Assembly (NCBI RefSeq): GCF_026151205.1
Contig: NC_087072.1
Span: 23,641,603 to 23,701,602 of the forward strand
Direction of reading: 5' to 3'
Origin: Bolinopsis microptera
Lineage: Eukaryota; Ctenophora; Tentaculata; Lobata; Bolinopsidae
DNA length: 60,000 bases
The stretch's first letter is position 1. Every line of letters starts with the position of its first letter. The notes beneath the pieces are model-generated. The model was not told where the DNA came from and made no database searches. It saw only the letters and a program-made list of their open reading frames with translations. Shown here one piece after another: positions 31,173 to 43,000 of the stretch. The position numbers were made by a program, and so were the translations under genes.

Positions 31173-32275
31173 TGCATCACAATCTATTAACTTATTACAC
31201 ATTTGTGCTCTGCTTTAGCATCACTTGACTATTTAAAAAAATTGTTTGTTCAGGCCATGACCTTACAGTCAGCCAATTGGCCATTGCTGAAATTGAATGT
31301 AATTTATTCACTTTGTTTATTTAACTTTAAAAAAAATAAATGAGAAGTGAAGAAGGTGTTCACTGATCGGTCTGAGGCCTTGTCTGGTCAGAGTTTACGT
31401 TATAGCTTGTATACGATTCCACTACTTGTCCATGTCACATACCTTCAATTATTTGAAAGTAATAAAACTAGCAAAACTGTGCGTTTTGCTCTAGAAACAC
31501 ACTTTTTTAGAGTTATTACCAGCGTATCCTCTATAATCACATAATTTGTCCAATTTTAGGGATGGGGGGGGGGGGAGCACTGCCAGTTGCAGTCTTCCTG
31601 ATTTAGTCTGGATACTTTTATGTCAATCAGGTGTTCGATATAGAATTGGGGTATGGGAAAATACGTAGGGGTATGGTACAATTCTAAGTGGATTCACTGG
31701 TTGTACCAAGCTTAACAACTTCACCTTGATTTCATCACTATTCAGTTATTGTTAGAGGAATCCGAGATAAAATTAAAACTAAATTAATGAATTAGGAAAG
31801 TTGTGTAATTCAATACCTGTGTATCAAGAAAACAACAATTTCAAGAAAACAACAATTTTATTTAGTATCAGTTAAAGCAGACAAAAACATATTTTATAAA
31901 TATAACTAGCGCAAACTTTAGACCATATATCTTAGGGGACTTGGAGTAGCAAGAGAGTGACCAGAAAGTATATATACTTTTACCAAAAATACGTTGAAAT
32001 GAATCCAGGGTGACACAGGATCGGAGAGTGCAGACCATAGAGTTTACGCACCCACCCTTGCCTCCTGAATTCTTGGTCGGATAGACAATTATGCAAAATT
32101 GGTCGTTTATACTCCAAGTCCCTTTGTTAATAGAAGTAGTATTATTTATGTCTGGAGTTAGCTTCATTCTGGCATGGTCCTCTTAACAATTAAATATAGC
32201 AATAGGATAATGTATTGTTGATGCCACTGGTCCCTTCAGCAGCGTGACGGTTTTGGTTTTTGACGTCTAAAAGAA
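31173..32275. other. Non-coding DNA and KATNB1 5' flank
   Basis: About 1.1 kb with a G11 run near 31564 and no recognisable gene. The last 100 bp should hold the KATNB1 promoter; no TATA box was seen near 32276. Confidence 0.4.
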
Positions 32276-35200
32276 ATGACTTTTCAAAGCAAAAGAGCGT
32301 GGCGCCTCCAAGAGTTCGCTGCTCATGGAGGCAATGTCAATTGTCTTGCTTTAGGTCCCAAGAAGGCTAGGCTTATGGCAACTGGCGGTGAGGACAGAAA
32401 AGTAAGTTACAAAATTTGTAACTGTATCACACAGTTGCGGGCCTGATAATTTATTGTGCAATTTTAAACCTCTTGATTATGTCACAACAATGGTTTTTGC
32501 ATTTCCCGATGTTTTAATACTTACTAACAATCATTATCATGTTCTTATATAGCGTATTGATGCTTTTCATGCAAACAAGTTAAAACAAATTCTGCTGTAA
32601 GATTTATTTTCGGGAGAGGAAGAAAGGCACACACTACTCCACTACTTAAGAAAGTTCATTTTCTACCAGTTAGTTTAGAATAGATTTTAAGATTGCCCTA
32701 CTTGCCTACAAGTGTTTAAATAATATAGCTCCTCCTTACTTAAAAGAGTTGATATCTCCTAGGCATCAAAGTTTTAAAAATGTACATCTTGATAATGATT
32801 ATTTTTACCTTAGTTTTCCGCCCTCTCCTAACTATGTAAACACAGAGAAAGCTTTTAGTCACTGTGCAGTTAAAGTATTTAATTCCTTGCCATACGACAT
32901 GAGATCAGCTGAGTCAGTTACATCTTTAAAGACCAAACTTCAAACATACTTCTTTTCTCTAGCATTTGATTGATTTTGCATTTACATAGGTAAAATGAAC
33001 TTGTCATGTCTAATTTTCAATTAAACTAAGCTCAGTTAATGTAAGAGCCGCTTTAGAAAGCACTGGAGTTTATCTCCAGGATTAAATTATATCGAGTTAT
33101 ATGATTTAGCTATAAGGCGGTTTATAAATGTTGTATTTATTCATTATTATTATGTCGTGCATCCTGGGTTTGGACAGGATATGCCCGCTTAAAATACTTC
33201 CATCCCATTACACTACATAATTCTCAATAAATGTAATAGATTTGTAGTGTTGTAATTAGTTTAAAACTAAATTAGTATGTTATTGCCCACTTTAAGGGGC
33301 CTGTTGATAATTAGTTAAATTATTAGCTATTTTAGATTTAATAATAATATCATGTTCTTACTTCTACAGGTGAACTTGTGGACGATTGGGTCTCCCACTG
33401 TAACTCTGAGTCTAAGTGGACATACAAGTGGAATAGACTGTGTTGGTTTTGATGAATCAGAGGAGCATGTAGTTGCAGGCAGTGCATCTGGAACCATCAA
33501 ACTATGGAACATTGATAAGGCACAAGTTGTCAGAACTTTGTCTGGACACAAAGCTAATATATCAGCCCTTGCTTTTCATACTTATGGTAAATTTCTAGCA
33601 TCTGGATCACTTGATACTAATGTAAGACTATGGGACACAAGAAGACAGGGTTGTATTTGTACCTATAAAGGTCATGGTGGAAGAATTAACTGTCTCAAGT
33701 TCAGTCCCGATGGTAAGTGGATTGTGACAGGATCTGAAGATGGCACAGTTAAGATGTGGGATCTAGGAACCTCTAAAGTGATCCAAGAGTTCAAACAGCA
33801 CGATGCTGGTGTATCATGTTTAGAGTTTCATCCGTGCGAGTTTCTCCTTGCCACAGGATCTTCTGATAAAACAGTCAAGTTTTGGGATCTAGAGACGTTT
33901 GACCTGGTGTCTACCACTAGCAGTGAGGCTAAACCTATTAAAAAGATAGTGTACGATCCTAAGGGAGATGCCTTGTTTAGTGGAGCAGAGGACAGTTTGC
34001 GTGTGTATGGGTGGGAGCCTGCCCGGGTCTATGACAGTCTCTGTATCTTCTGGGGAAAAGTAGCCGACATGTCGGTTCAATCAAACCAGCTCATTGGGGC
34101 CTCTTTCCAGCACACAAACGTTGCTGTGTGGGTAGTTGACATTGGCAAACTGAAACCTTTTAATGGAGATGTGACACCATTAGTTGAAACAAGTGAAACA
34201 GGACCTCCCCCTTCTGCCCCCACACAAGCCCCCTCAATCAGACCCAGTGTCCCCAGATCACAACCAGCACTTTCACAACCTGCAATCTTGCAGCCGACAC
34301 AACCTTCTCAACCTGCCAGACAGGAGCCCTTGAAGAGAACCCCACCTAAACAGAGAAAGAATCTTCAACATTGGGAACAAAAGGGACCAACTCAGGTATC
34401 AAATTAAACGAATACTATTCTTATTTCAGTTTGCAATATGATCAATTACCGTGTAATCTTGAAATACCTAAGTTATAACTGACGACTCCCTCAGGAGCCG
34501 AGATATGGACCTTTATCTCAGAATGCAGAAGTGAATGTTGCAGCCAATGCGCTCGGTAAGATCAGTCTCCTTGACAATCAGCCTGAGCAAACCGTGACTG
34601 AGTCAGATTTCCTGAAAACTGCTGCAGGTGGCCATCGGGGTATCAGGTTAGTTAATCACACAAGACATACATACGTTACTGTGCTCCAATTCCTACCGAT
34701 ATATTTCCTGAATAATGAACTAGTTTTATATTTAAAGTGTGCATTATATTTGTGTTCCTGTAATCTATCTCTGAATACACATCTTCACAGAGATAATTTA
34801 GAAGCAAGACTGCGGAATCTGCAGTATGTACGCACTGTTTGGAGTAAAGGAGATCTGAAACAAGCACTTGAAGTTGCTATTGGTCTGAACGAGCAGGGCA
34901 TTACTGTAGATATTTTACAGGTACATACAGTTCTACTTGTGTTATATCTTTTTAGTTCTTACTGGCCTTCCTGGTGTGAATTCTGACAATGACTGCAAAA
35001 TTGATTGAAATATCCCGTTAAAGGGAATACCCAATAATCATGTATATGATCAAGCATTTATTATATATCAAGTCTGTCAAAGTAAAGTAAAATTTATGAC
35101 ATCACATCATCACACATGTCTACAAAATATCATCGCACTATGTGAACAAATATATAATATATATTTCCCCACCAACATTAATTATATATCAAATACAATA

Positions 35201-36089
35201 TTTAAAAAATATTTATCAAAACATTATCCTATTTTAAAAACCTAATCAAACTTCCCAGTGGAATAAAGATTTATAAAACGCTTCTTTGCCACATATTAGG
35301 ATGAAACCAAAGATAATCGTTATGTTTCTCTTTATTACTGACATAACTGGCTCCCTCAATTCTTACTGAAACTTCATTAGAAACATTCCAAAAAAAAGCA
35401 ATCATTAGTAATATAGTATACTTTTAGAAATCATATCTTTCTTAAATCCTTCTAATTTAATTTTAAAGCCTAAAACTGTCAGAGTTCTTGACGTCCGGAG
35501 GTAGTTTGTTCCAATATGGAATAACTCGCTCCGGGAGAAAAGACTTCTGGATATTTTTGATTTTAGTTAAATTTCTACTACATCTATTGCTTGAAACAAG
35601 ATTAAGACCGGATCTGCCAATCCTAAACATCTCTGATCCATAATCAGTCAAACCACTTGTTACTTTAAAAGCTTCTGTTGTTTCGTTCATACGATAGCTC
35701 ACATTATAAACGTGTAAAACTGCACTGAAATAACACTTGCTGCTCAGGTAATCCAGAGCAGGCCAGCTATCTGGGATCTGCACATCTGCACGATAGTCCT
35801 CCCCGCACTGCGCACACTCTTCCACTCCAAACACGAGAACCACCTCTTCGTCGCATGCAGCACTCTCAAACACATTATCAGAAGCTTTGGCCAGCTCATC
35901 AAGGATAACATGAACGCACCGCCTGTGGGTAACATTGACATTACGCGGGAGGAGCGGTATAAGAAGTGCCATCTGTGTCACCAGCAGATAGCTAATATCA
36001 GTCGTGAGATAACCAGACACTCCAGTGCGCAAGGCAAACTTGGCAGCGCTATCCGGGAAATTATTAAGCTTTCTGAGAGTTTTTATTAG
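32276..36089 (+). CDS. KATNB1: Katanin p80 WD40-containing subunit B1
   Basis: Five exons: 32276-32401, 33370-34395, 34495-34646, 34791-34920 and 35748-36089 (TAG). Introns are GT-AG, the phases agree, and the product is 591 aa (human 655). Exon 1 encodes the typical start ([23 protein letters not shown]). Exon 2 holds most of the WD40 propeller ([41 protein letters not shown]) and a Pro-rich linker. Exons 4-5 form the con80 domain ([41 protein letters not shown]), which binds the p60 ATPase and microtubules. Katanin severs microtubules at spindles, centrosomes and cilia. Con80 is complete. Introns 1 and 4 contain LINE pieces. Confidence 0.92.
32560..32972 (+). pseudogene. LINE ORF2 tail in KATNB1 intron 1
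   Basis: Decayed reading frames give [20 protein letters not shown]-type text and then an open stretch with [27 protein letters not shown] and [10 protein letters not shown] and a stop at 32971. This is the standard end of many non-LTR ORF2 proteins. Same strand as KATNB1 and 5'-truncated. Confidence 0.65.
33165..33275 (-). mobile_element. Inverted fragment of the LINE 5' end
   Basis: 33222-33270, read on the minus strand, matches the LINE 5' UTR at 26521-26563 almost exactly (TACAAATCTATTACATTTAT) and continues with GGGATGGAA and GCGGGCA, equivalent to the ORF1 start region, with a short insertion between. It lies in KATNB1 intron 1, without its 3' part. Confidence 0.6.
35083..35740 (-). 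pseudogene. Antisense LINE 3' end in KATNB1 intron 4
   Basis: The minus strand reads [39 protein letters not shown] and then a 3' UTR ending TGATGATGTGATGTCATAA and a TTTAC pentamer array near 35085-35098. It corresponds to the last part of the CR1-like ORF2 at 27492-30488. It is 5'-truncated next to the acceptor of KATNB1 exon 5 (35746-35747). The longer minus-strand frame that seems to extend it to 36032 is the antisense of that exon. Confidence 0.75.
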
Positions 36090-37081
36090 AGATTTCTAGT
36101 TTGGTTCTGATCCTATTGGTTATTATTTACAGTGGATTGTAATTTGATTTAAGAGGGAGCCTGAGTTAGGATTGCAGAAATTTGGTCGCTGAGTTCATAT
36201 TGAGTGTGAAGGTTACTAAATTATTTGGTTTAAAGTCGAGAAGTTGGATCACAGAAGTTTTTAATTTATTGTCGATGATCATAATCACCCGTTAAGAAGT
36301 GTTTTTGTAGAATGTAGATGTTATGTCGTACTAATATATATATTAGTACGACATAACATCTACATTCTACAAAAATATATATAATATCACATGTGATTCA
36401 ATGTCACAAGCTTGAGCCTCTTTCCATAGGCTGTTTAAAATGAGTTTTTATACGATTTTTAGAGCTAAATTTTTAAAATATTTATTTGGGTTAAAAGCCA
36501 CCAATGACAAAGGGTTACCTTGTTATATAGGTGTTATCTAAGTGTTATCTAAGTGTTATCTAAGTCTGACCTGGGTAATACTTTGTGTTAATATGCCTCG
36601 TTTCGTTAAGAAATCGGACTCTGTAATGGGCGTTAACTGCATGGGCCAAGTTTAAGGCATTTCACTGCCTGAAAATTGTTTTGAGTCTATTTAAAGCTGT
36701 ATATATGATATAAAGTAATTTATCTGTAAATATATTAAATTTTGTTTATAGAACTTCCAAGACTTTGTGTACAGTTAATAGAGCGGAATAGAGCTGGTTT
36801 GTTGGACAAATTATACACCGTTCACAAAATGATCAAGTGAAGCCTATCAACGCTTCAAAGGATGTATTTGACCAGTCATTCGCAGTTAGAAGCTTACCTT
36901 GACTATTTAAGTTCTTCCTTCATATCACAAATTTAAACGTCAATATGGGTGTACGTGTTGTCAGAATAACTGAGAAATTCCGGCCTAAGACGATTCTGTA
37001 GTGTCATGAAACAATCGTTATTTCAAGTTTGTGAACAATTGTTTATTTAATAAGTTTTACTGACCAGCTATTCAGGGTAGG
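36090..37081. other. KATNB1-EIF3A intergenic region
   Basis: 992 bp between the KATNB1 stop and EIF3A start, same strand. Contains the perfect palindrome at 36302-36375 and a 3-fold AGTGTTATCTA repeat near 36530-36562. It must hold the KATNB1 terminator and EIF3A promoter; neither could be pinned down. Confidence 0.6.
36302..36375. repeat. Perfect 74-bp palindrome
   Basis: Two exact 37-bp arms with no spacer, centred in ATATATAT between 36338 and 36339. Arms begin TTTTTGTAGAATGTAGATG. The identity stops at 36301/36376. The 14-mer TGTAGAATGTAGAT inside it also occurs in each monomer of the minisatellite at 1429-2911. Confidence 0.97.
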
Positions 37082-40000
37082 ATGGTGTATTTTCAGAACC
37101 CTGAAAATGCCCTTAAAAGAGCCAAAGAGTTTATAGAGGTAAACAAGAAGAATGATGCACTGGACACGTTGCACGAGGTGCTGCGCATGCGCAGACATCG
37201 TCAATACCAGCACGATCTACACGAGCCTATCATAACGCTCTACTTGTCTCTGTGTGTGGAGCTGAAGAAGGGGCATGCTGCCAAGGAGGGTCTCTATCAG
37301 TACAAGATACTTACTCAGAATACTGACATCAACTCTCTGGAGAAGGTGGGTTGTCAAACTACTTACACGTGATCACCACGTCATATTACTATTTCTACTA
37401 AAAGTTAACATTTTTCAAGATGCCTCATGACTTGCTCGCCGAGTTTACCAACCTTTCAGCCTTCCTAGTACACTGTAACAGTGCTACAGTGCTACACTGC
37501 TACACTGCTACACTGCTACACTGCTACAATCTCTCCTCTTTTATAACATCTCCTCTTCTCAGGTTATCAGACGATTTGTTCACACAGCAGAAAACAGGGC
37601 CGAGGAAGCGAGCAAAGAAGCTAAGTCCTCTAAAGGAGACATGGCTAATGTAGACGATCTAGATATGCTGTACACTCCTGAGAGGTTCGTAGAGATCACG
37701 TGATTTTAGTTTCTATGGTTACTGATATCACGTGACTTTAGTTTTTATGGTTACTGATATCACGTGATTTTGGTAACTGAAGTAACAAGCTATCAACTAA
37801 ATGTGGATTAAACATGATTTAAAAACTTGATCATTGAAAGACCCTGATAAAGTAAGCGATATGACCACAGTAGTCCCCCGCCCCCGGACCCTGTGTCTCA
37901 GTGCCCCCTCTCACTCCCTCCATCTCTCAGTCTGATGTTAGCTACTGTATCTGGAGAGGATGACCAGGACAGAGCTGACAGAACTGTGCTCACACCCTGG
38001 GTCAAGTTCTTGTGGGAGGTCTACAGACACGTGCTCGACATTCTCAAGAACAACAACAAGGTCGAGAAACTCTACCAGGACATGGCACAGCTCGGTTAGT
38101 TTACACCACGTGACTCGTCACACCACGTGACTACTTATCTCTGTTTCTGGTAATGATTTGAATACGATATATAGTCCGAAAGACCGTGACTACAAAAGGC
38201 GAATATGAAACCCCAGGTAATGATGGTAACCATAGTAACACTACACACATACCTCCTCTAACTGTAACCATTACAGCGTTCACATTCTGTATAAAGTACG
38301 AGAGGAAGACAGAGTTTAGAAAGTTATCAGACAGTGTCAGGAACCATCTCAACCTGATAATCAAACACTCCCACCAAACCAACTCTATCAACCTCAACGA
38401 TCCTGTATCTCTGCAGTTACATCTCGATACCAGGCTATACCAGCTAGATTGTGCTATCAAGATCAGTCTCTGGCAGGTACCTACTTTCTCTCTTGTTTCA
38501 TTTTTCAGTCTAATTGTGTTTAAAAAATCAAATATCCACTTTTCCAACTGGCAGCGTCTGTTAAGCCAATTATTCGCAGTTAAATCCCGAAGTACTACGA
38601 ATATTGCACGGTTTTATGTAACTCGCTCTCCCAGGAAGCTATAAAGACGATAAACGATATCCACAGTTTGATGCAGCTGAGCAAGAAGAAACCAAAACCC
38701 CAGGCTCTTGCGAACTACTACAAGAAACAGGCTCTGGTCTTCAGCAAGGCTAACAACAGGTGATCACTTCATTAATTTGAAATTAAATATAACTGTTTTG
38801 TTTCCTTTACCATAGATACATAGAACAATCTTCGCTTTTAATTTCAGTATTTCTCCGATTAACTTCAATCGGAATTGATTCAAATAACTGAAATATCGTA
38901 TTGTACAGATTGTTTGAGTACGGGTATATGGCCCCCAGAATATAGGTGGCCCCCAAAATATAGGTCATGGATACAGTTCTAACCAAGATAAGCGATACTA
39001 ATGGGATCTGTTACTGCTATGTTGGAGTAAAACATGTAACTAATGTTTCTGGATAAAAATTTTGGACCTACATGAGGTATTTTGGTATATTTGGTCATGA
39101 CAGCGAAAGATTTAAACGATGTTGTCATTTTCTAGAGGGGTAAATATGGCGAAAAATTGTCATGACAAAAATCTGTCCAACACATATCATGCCATTAAGA
39201 CTACTGGTATGAGTATAAGTATTATTTTAAGCTATCTTTTCATCGAGACATCTGCAAACTGACAATTTGGAAAAAAGTTATGGCCACCACAATTTTACGG
39301 GCCCCCAGAATATAGGTCTATACGACCCCCAGAATATAGGTTGGTCAAAAACCCTGAACATGCCCAAAACCATGCTTTGGGATGCTCTACTTGTAGCTAC
39401 TAGTCTCCTGAACCCACATATCAAGTTTTATCAAAATTGGATAAAAATTGGCCGAGTTATGGGATAAAAACAAAAACCATATGCCCATATTTGGGCATAC
39501 GCACCAAATTTGATCGATTTTGGTCCATAAATTGGTCAAATATCAATATTTTTGAATGAAACCAACTTTATATGGAAGGTAAGCATATATTACACATTCT
39601 CTATGATTATCAGCTCAATATCTACCTAACTGTGGATTCTGTGTTCAAATAATCGCAAAAAATGAACAAAATCGCCCATATCTCAAACTGACTTCGCTCA
39701 AAACAATAGAACTCAATAGGGTTTCAATATTTTCACATGAAATTTTCAGAATCAACGTAGAATTGTCTCATGACCTTAAGTTTTGGGACAGAATTTTGAG
39801 TTAGGCCTTTAAAAAAATTTGGCGGCCAAAAATGTCTGATTTACAGTCATTGAGGTGCACATTGTATTGATACAGATAAAAACAGCCCCCCTCAATCATA
39901 TCTAGGGACACTCCTTCAATCTTATTTAAGTATTTAGTTAAGATCCCTACTAAATGAGTGCATGAAAGCTTTTTAACTAGTAAAATTAAAGATTTTACTC

Positions 40001-43000
40001 ATTACGGGTATATGGCCCCCAGAATATAGGTTTAAAAAAAAAAAATAGCGACCAAGATTCTGCATTTTCTCTGTCACCCTGAGCATTAAGGAATGTGGGG
40101 TAGTGATGAGAAACAGTTAAAGAACATATGCTGAAGAGATGGCATCATCAAAATGTATGAAGGTGGAGTATTTGAGGACGATTTTTGCATACCTATATTC
40201 TGGGGGCCGTAGTTTTTGATTTTTTGCTATTAAGTATACTCTAAACCATTTCAATTTAGTATCTGGAGCCATTGGCATCATCAATACAGTCTCAGCAACA
40301 TATTCTGACTGCATATAACTGTCTGTGACAATTTTAGAACAACTTAGGAACAGATGTTTGGACCTATATTCTGGGGGCCCTGTTAAAAAATGGTATTTTT
40401 ACAGGTGAAAAAAAAGTACACTTAAAAACCTAATAATTATTTTCAACTACCCAAGAAACATTTAAAGGGTTATTATGTACATATTTACAGCCCTAAACAT
40501 GCTTAGAAGTAGTTTTAACACCTGTTTCTAAGTGCTCAAAAAACGACCTATATTCTGGGGGCCATATACCCGTATTAATTTAAATATAATTGTACAATGT
40601 ACACCTTATTTAGTTATCAGCTTACATAATTTGGTGTGCACGTGCAGATTATCTAAGAAATAACAACTAAATAATATAACTTATTGTACAGATTATTTGA
40701 GGCATGTGCACTGATGAAGCACTATCAGTTAGTGTTCGACCAGAAGAAAACAGCAACTATACAAGAGAAACAGATGTTAGCATCTGGTGTACTTATGGCT
40801 ACACTCGCTATACCTCTACCTGCTTCAATGAGCGAGAATGAGAAATATCTTGATCTGCAGGTTAGTGAACTGCAGGAAAATATCTTGCAGTGAAATATCA
40901 CGTGGGTTATCACGTAGGTGAGATGATGTTCCCAATGACAAAACTACGAGGATTTAGACAATATATCTCTTAGCAAGCGACTTGTAATTTCGAAGGGCGA
41001 CTAAAACAGTTATTCCAATTGGGTCGTCAGCATCATCGAAATTTCAAATTTTTGACAGACTAGATAACAAAGGGACTTTCTTTTTTTATCAGATTAACAT
41101 CATCCTTGAAATTCGTCAAGTTGAGTAATCAAATACCGTGGAGTACAGTTTTTAGTTTACTCACGCCAAAACAGCAAAGTTAATAATACAAAGCATTATT
41201 TCAACAATTGGGGGCTCCAAGTGTTTTTGTCATTGGGATGAGGTGTGACGTAATGTGAGGTGTGACGTAGTGTGACGTCACAAAATTTAGCAGTATATCC
41301 GAACTGTAATATGAACCATGTATGTAAAGAGTCCCCTACAGTATTTAAACCTAATTCATTAATGCTCCACACTACACTCCCTCAATTCTCAGAACAGTAC
41401 AAAAGATAAGAACATGACGCTGGCCTCGTACCTGGACCTGCAACATGCTCCTACCAGAGAGACGCTAATAGCTGACATAGTTAAACAGGGAATACCCAGC
41501 AAAGTGTACCCGGAACTCCAGCCACTCTTCAAAATACTGGAGATTGATTTCCAGCCTCTTAAGGTGATTTATTGACTGATATTTTATTATTTTGGTATCT
41601 TATATCATGGGATGTAGTAGGTCGTAGATCGAGCTTTTCAAATGTCTATGTTACGACACTAATAATCTTTATAATCTGTAGCTGTGTAGTTTGGTGAACA
41701 ACATGTTAGCTGAGGTAGAGAAACTTTACCCCGATTTGAGTCCGTACGCTGCTGATGTACGACAAGTTGCTGTTTTGAGACTCATGAGACAGCTGGCTCA
41801 AGTGTACGACAAGATATCTATCAGCAAGGTAACACTTTCACTATTTCACTTTCACTATTCATTGATATATACAATAGGTGTTAAGTTTTAAGAGGCTTAG
41901 CAGTTAGCGTGTATGCAATGCTACAATATGACATACGCTCACCTGACTTGTTAAAATGTTAGTCAATTTCTGGTGTTGGGTGTGTAAAAATGTTGGCTAT
42001 TTGCCAACTAACCCTGTAAGAATTATACTGAGGTATTATAGTACTGCAGTGACATATAATTATACTTACGTTTCAGGTCGTGTCTCTAATCCCGTACATA
42101 GAGCCACTAGAACTAGAGCTACTGATTATAGAACCTGCTAAAACACTAGACCTGCAACTGAGAATAGACCATGCTACTCAGACCTTCATATTCGGTAGCA
42201 CTATTCAGTACCAGAGAGAAGAGACTGCTAGGTCTGTATCTACTGCCACTTTCTCTTTCACTTTATCTTTCACTATCTCTTTTCTTTATATGACCGCCCG
42301 TCTATAGAATATACATGTTATCTATTACAATATCTCAGTGGACCTACAGTACAGCAGATGCCTAGTGAAATGTTCAGAAACCAGCTCGTGTTGCTGTTCC
42401 GCGCTCTCAACAAGAGTGTTGACCTCATTTCACCCACTATGAAAGTTGTGAGTAATCTATTTCACCTTTATTTATGATGTTAACCTTGCCTATTATAAAA
42501 TGTTCACTATAATACGTTATATAGGTTCACACTAACTGACAGTTACCCATGCTCAGCAAGCAAAGGATGCGTTACGGCACGACTCTATCAGTGTTTACAT
42601 GAAGTCCGCAAAGCGCGACCAGATGAACATGATCAAGAGGAAGGAGATGATAGAGCACAGAAAGGAGTATTACGAGAATCTCAACACAGAGAAGGAGCGT
42701 GCAGAACTGCAGGAGCGTGAGAAGACACGTCGTGAGGCAGAGAAGGCAGAGACAAAGCGTCGTGATGAGGAGGAGAAGAGGAGAACTGAGGAGAGGAGTG
42801 CTCGCGAGGAGAAACACAAGGACAAGCTCCTCAAGATGGAAAAAGTCAAGAAACTCATGGAACAGGTTGGTGCTTTGAACCTTTGCAAGTTTGTCATTCG
42901 ACCCACTAGTATAAATTTAGCTTAACTAAAATTGACTACAACATGCTCTATGTTAAATGTTTGAATTTTAACTTCTCGTTCAAAATAAATATCTTTAAAT

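Noticed and set aside
31868-32167. 99-codon minus-strand ORF upstream of KATNB1
   Set aside because: No motif, signal peptide, splice support or similarity recognised.
35741-36032. N-terminal half of the minus-strand ORF 36032-35463
   Set aside because: This part is the antisense of KATNB1 exon 5; only the part below about 35740 is LINE sequence.
36734-36838. Possible further KATNB1 exon (frame LPRLCVQLIERNRAGLL)
   Set aside because: Considered before the complete con80 exon with stop was found at 35748-36089; no matching donor or homology.
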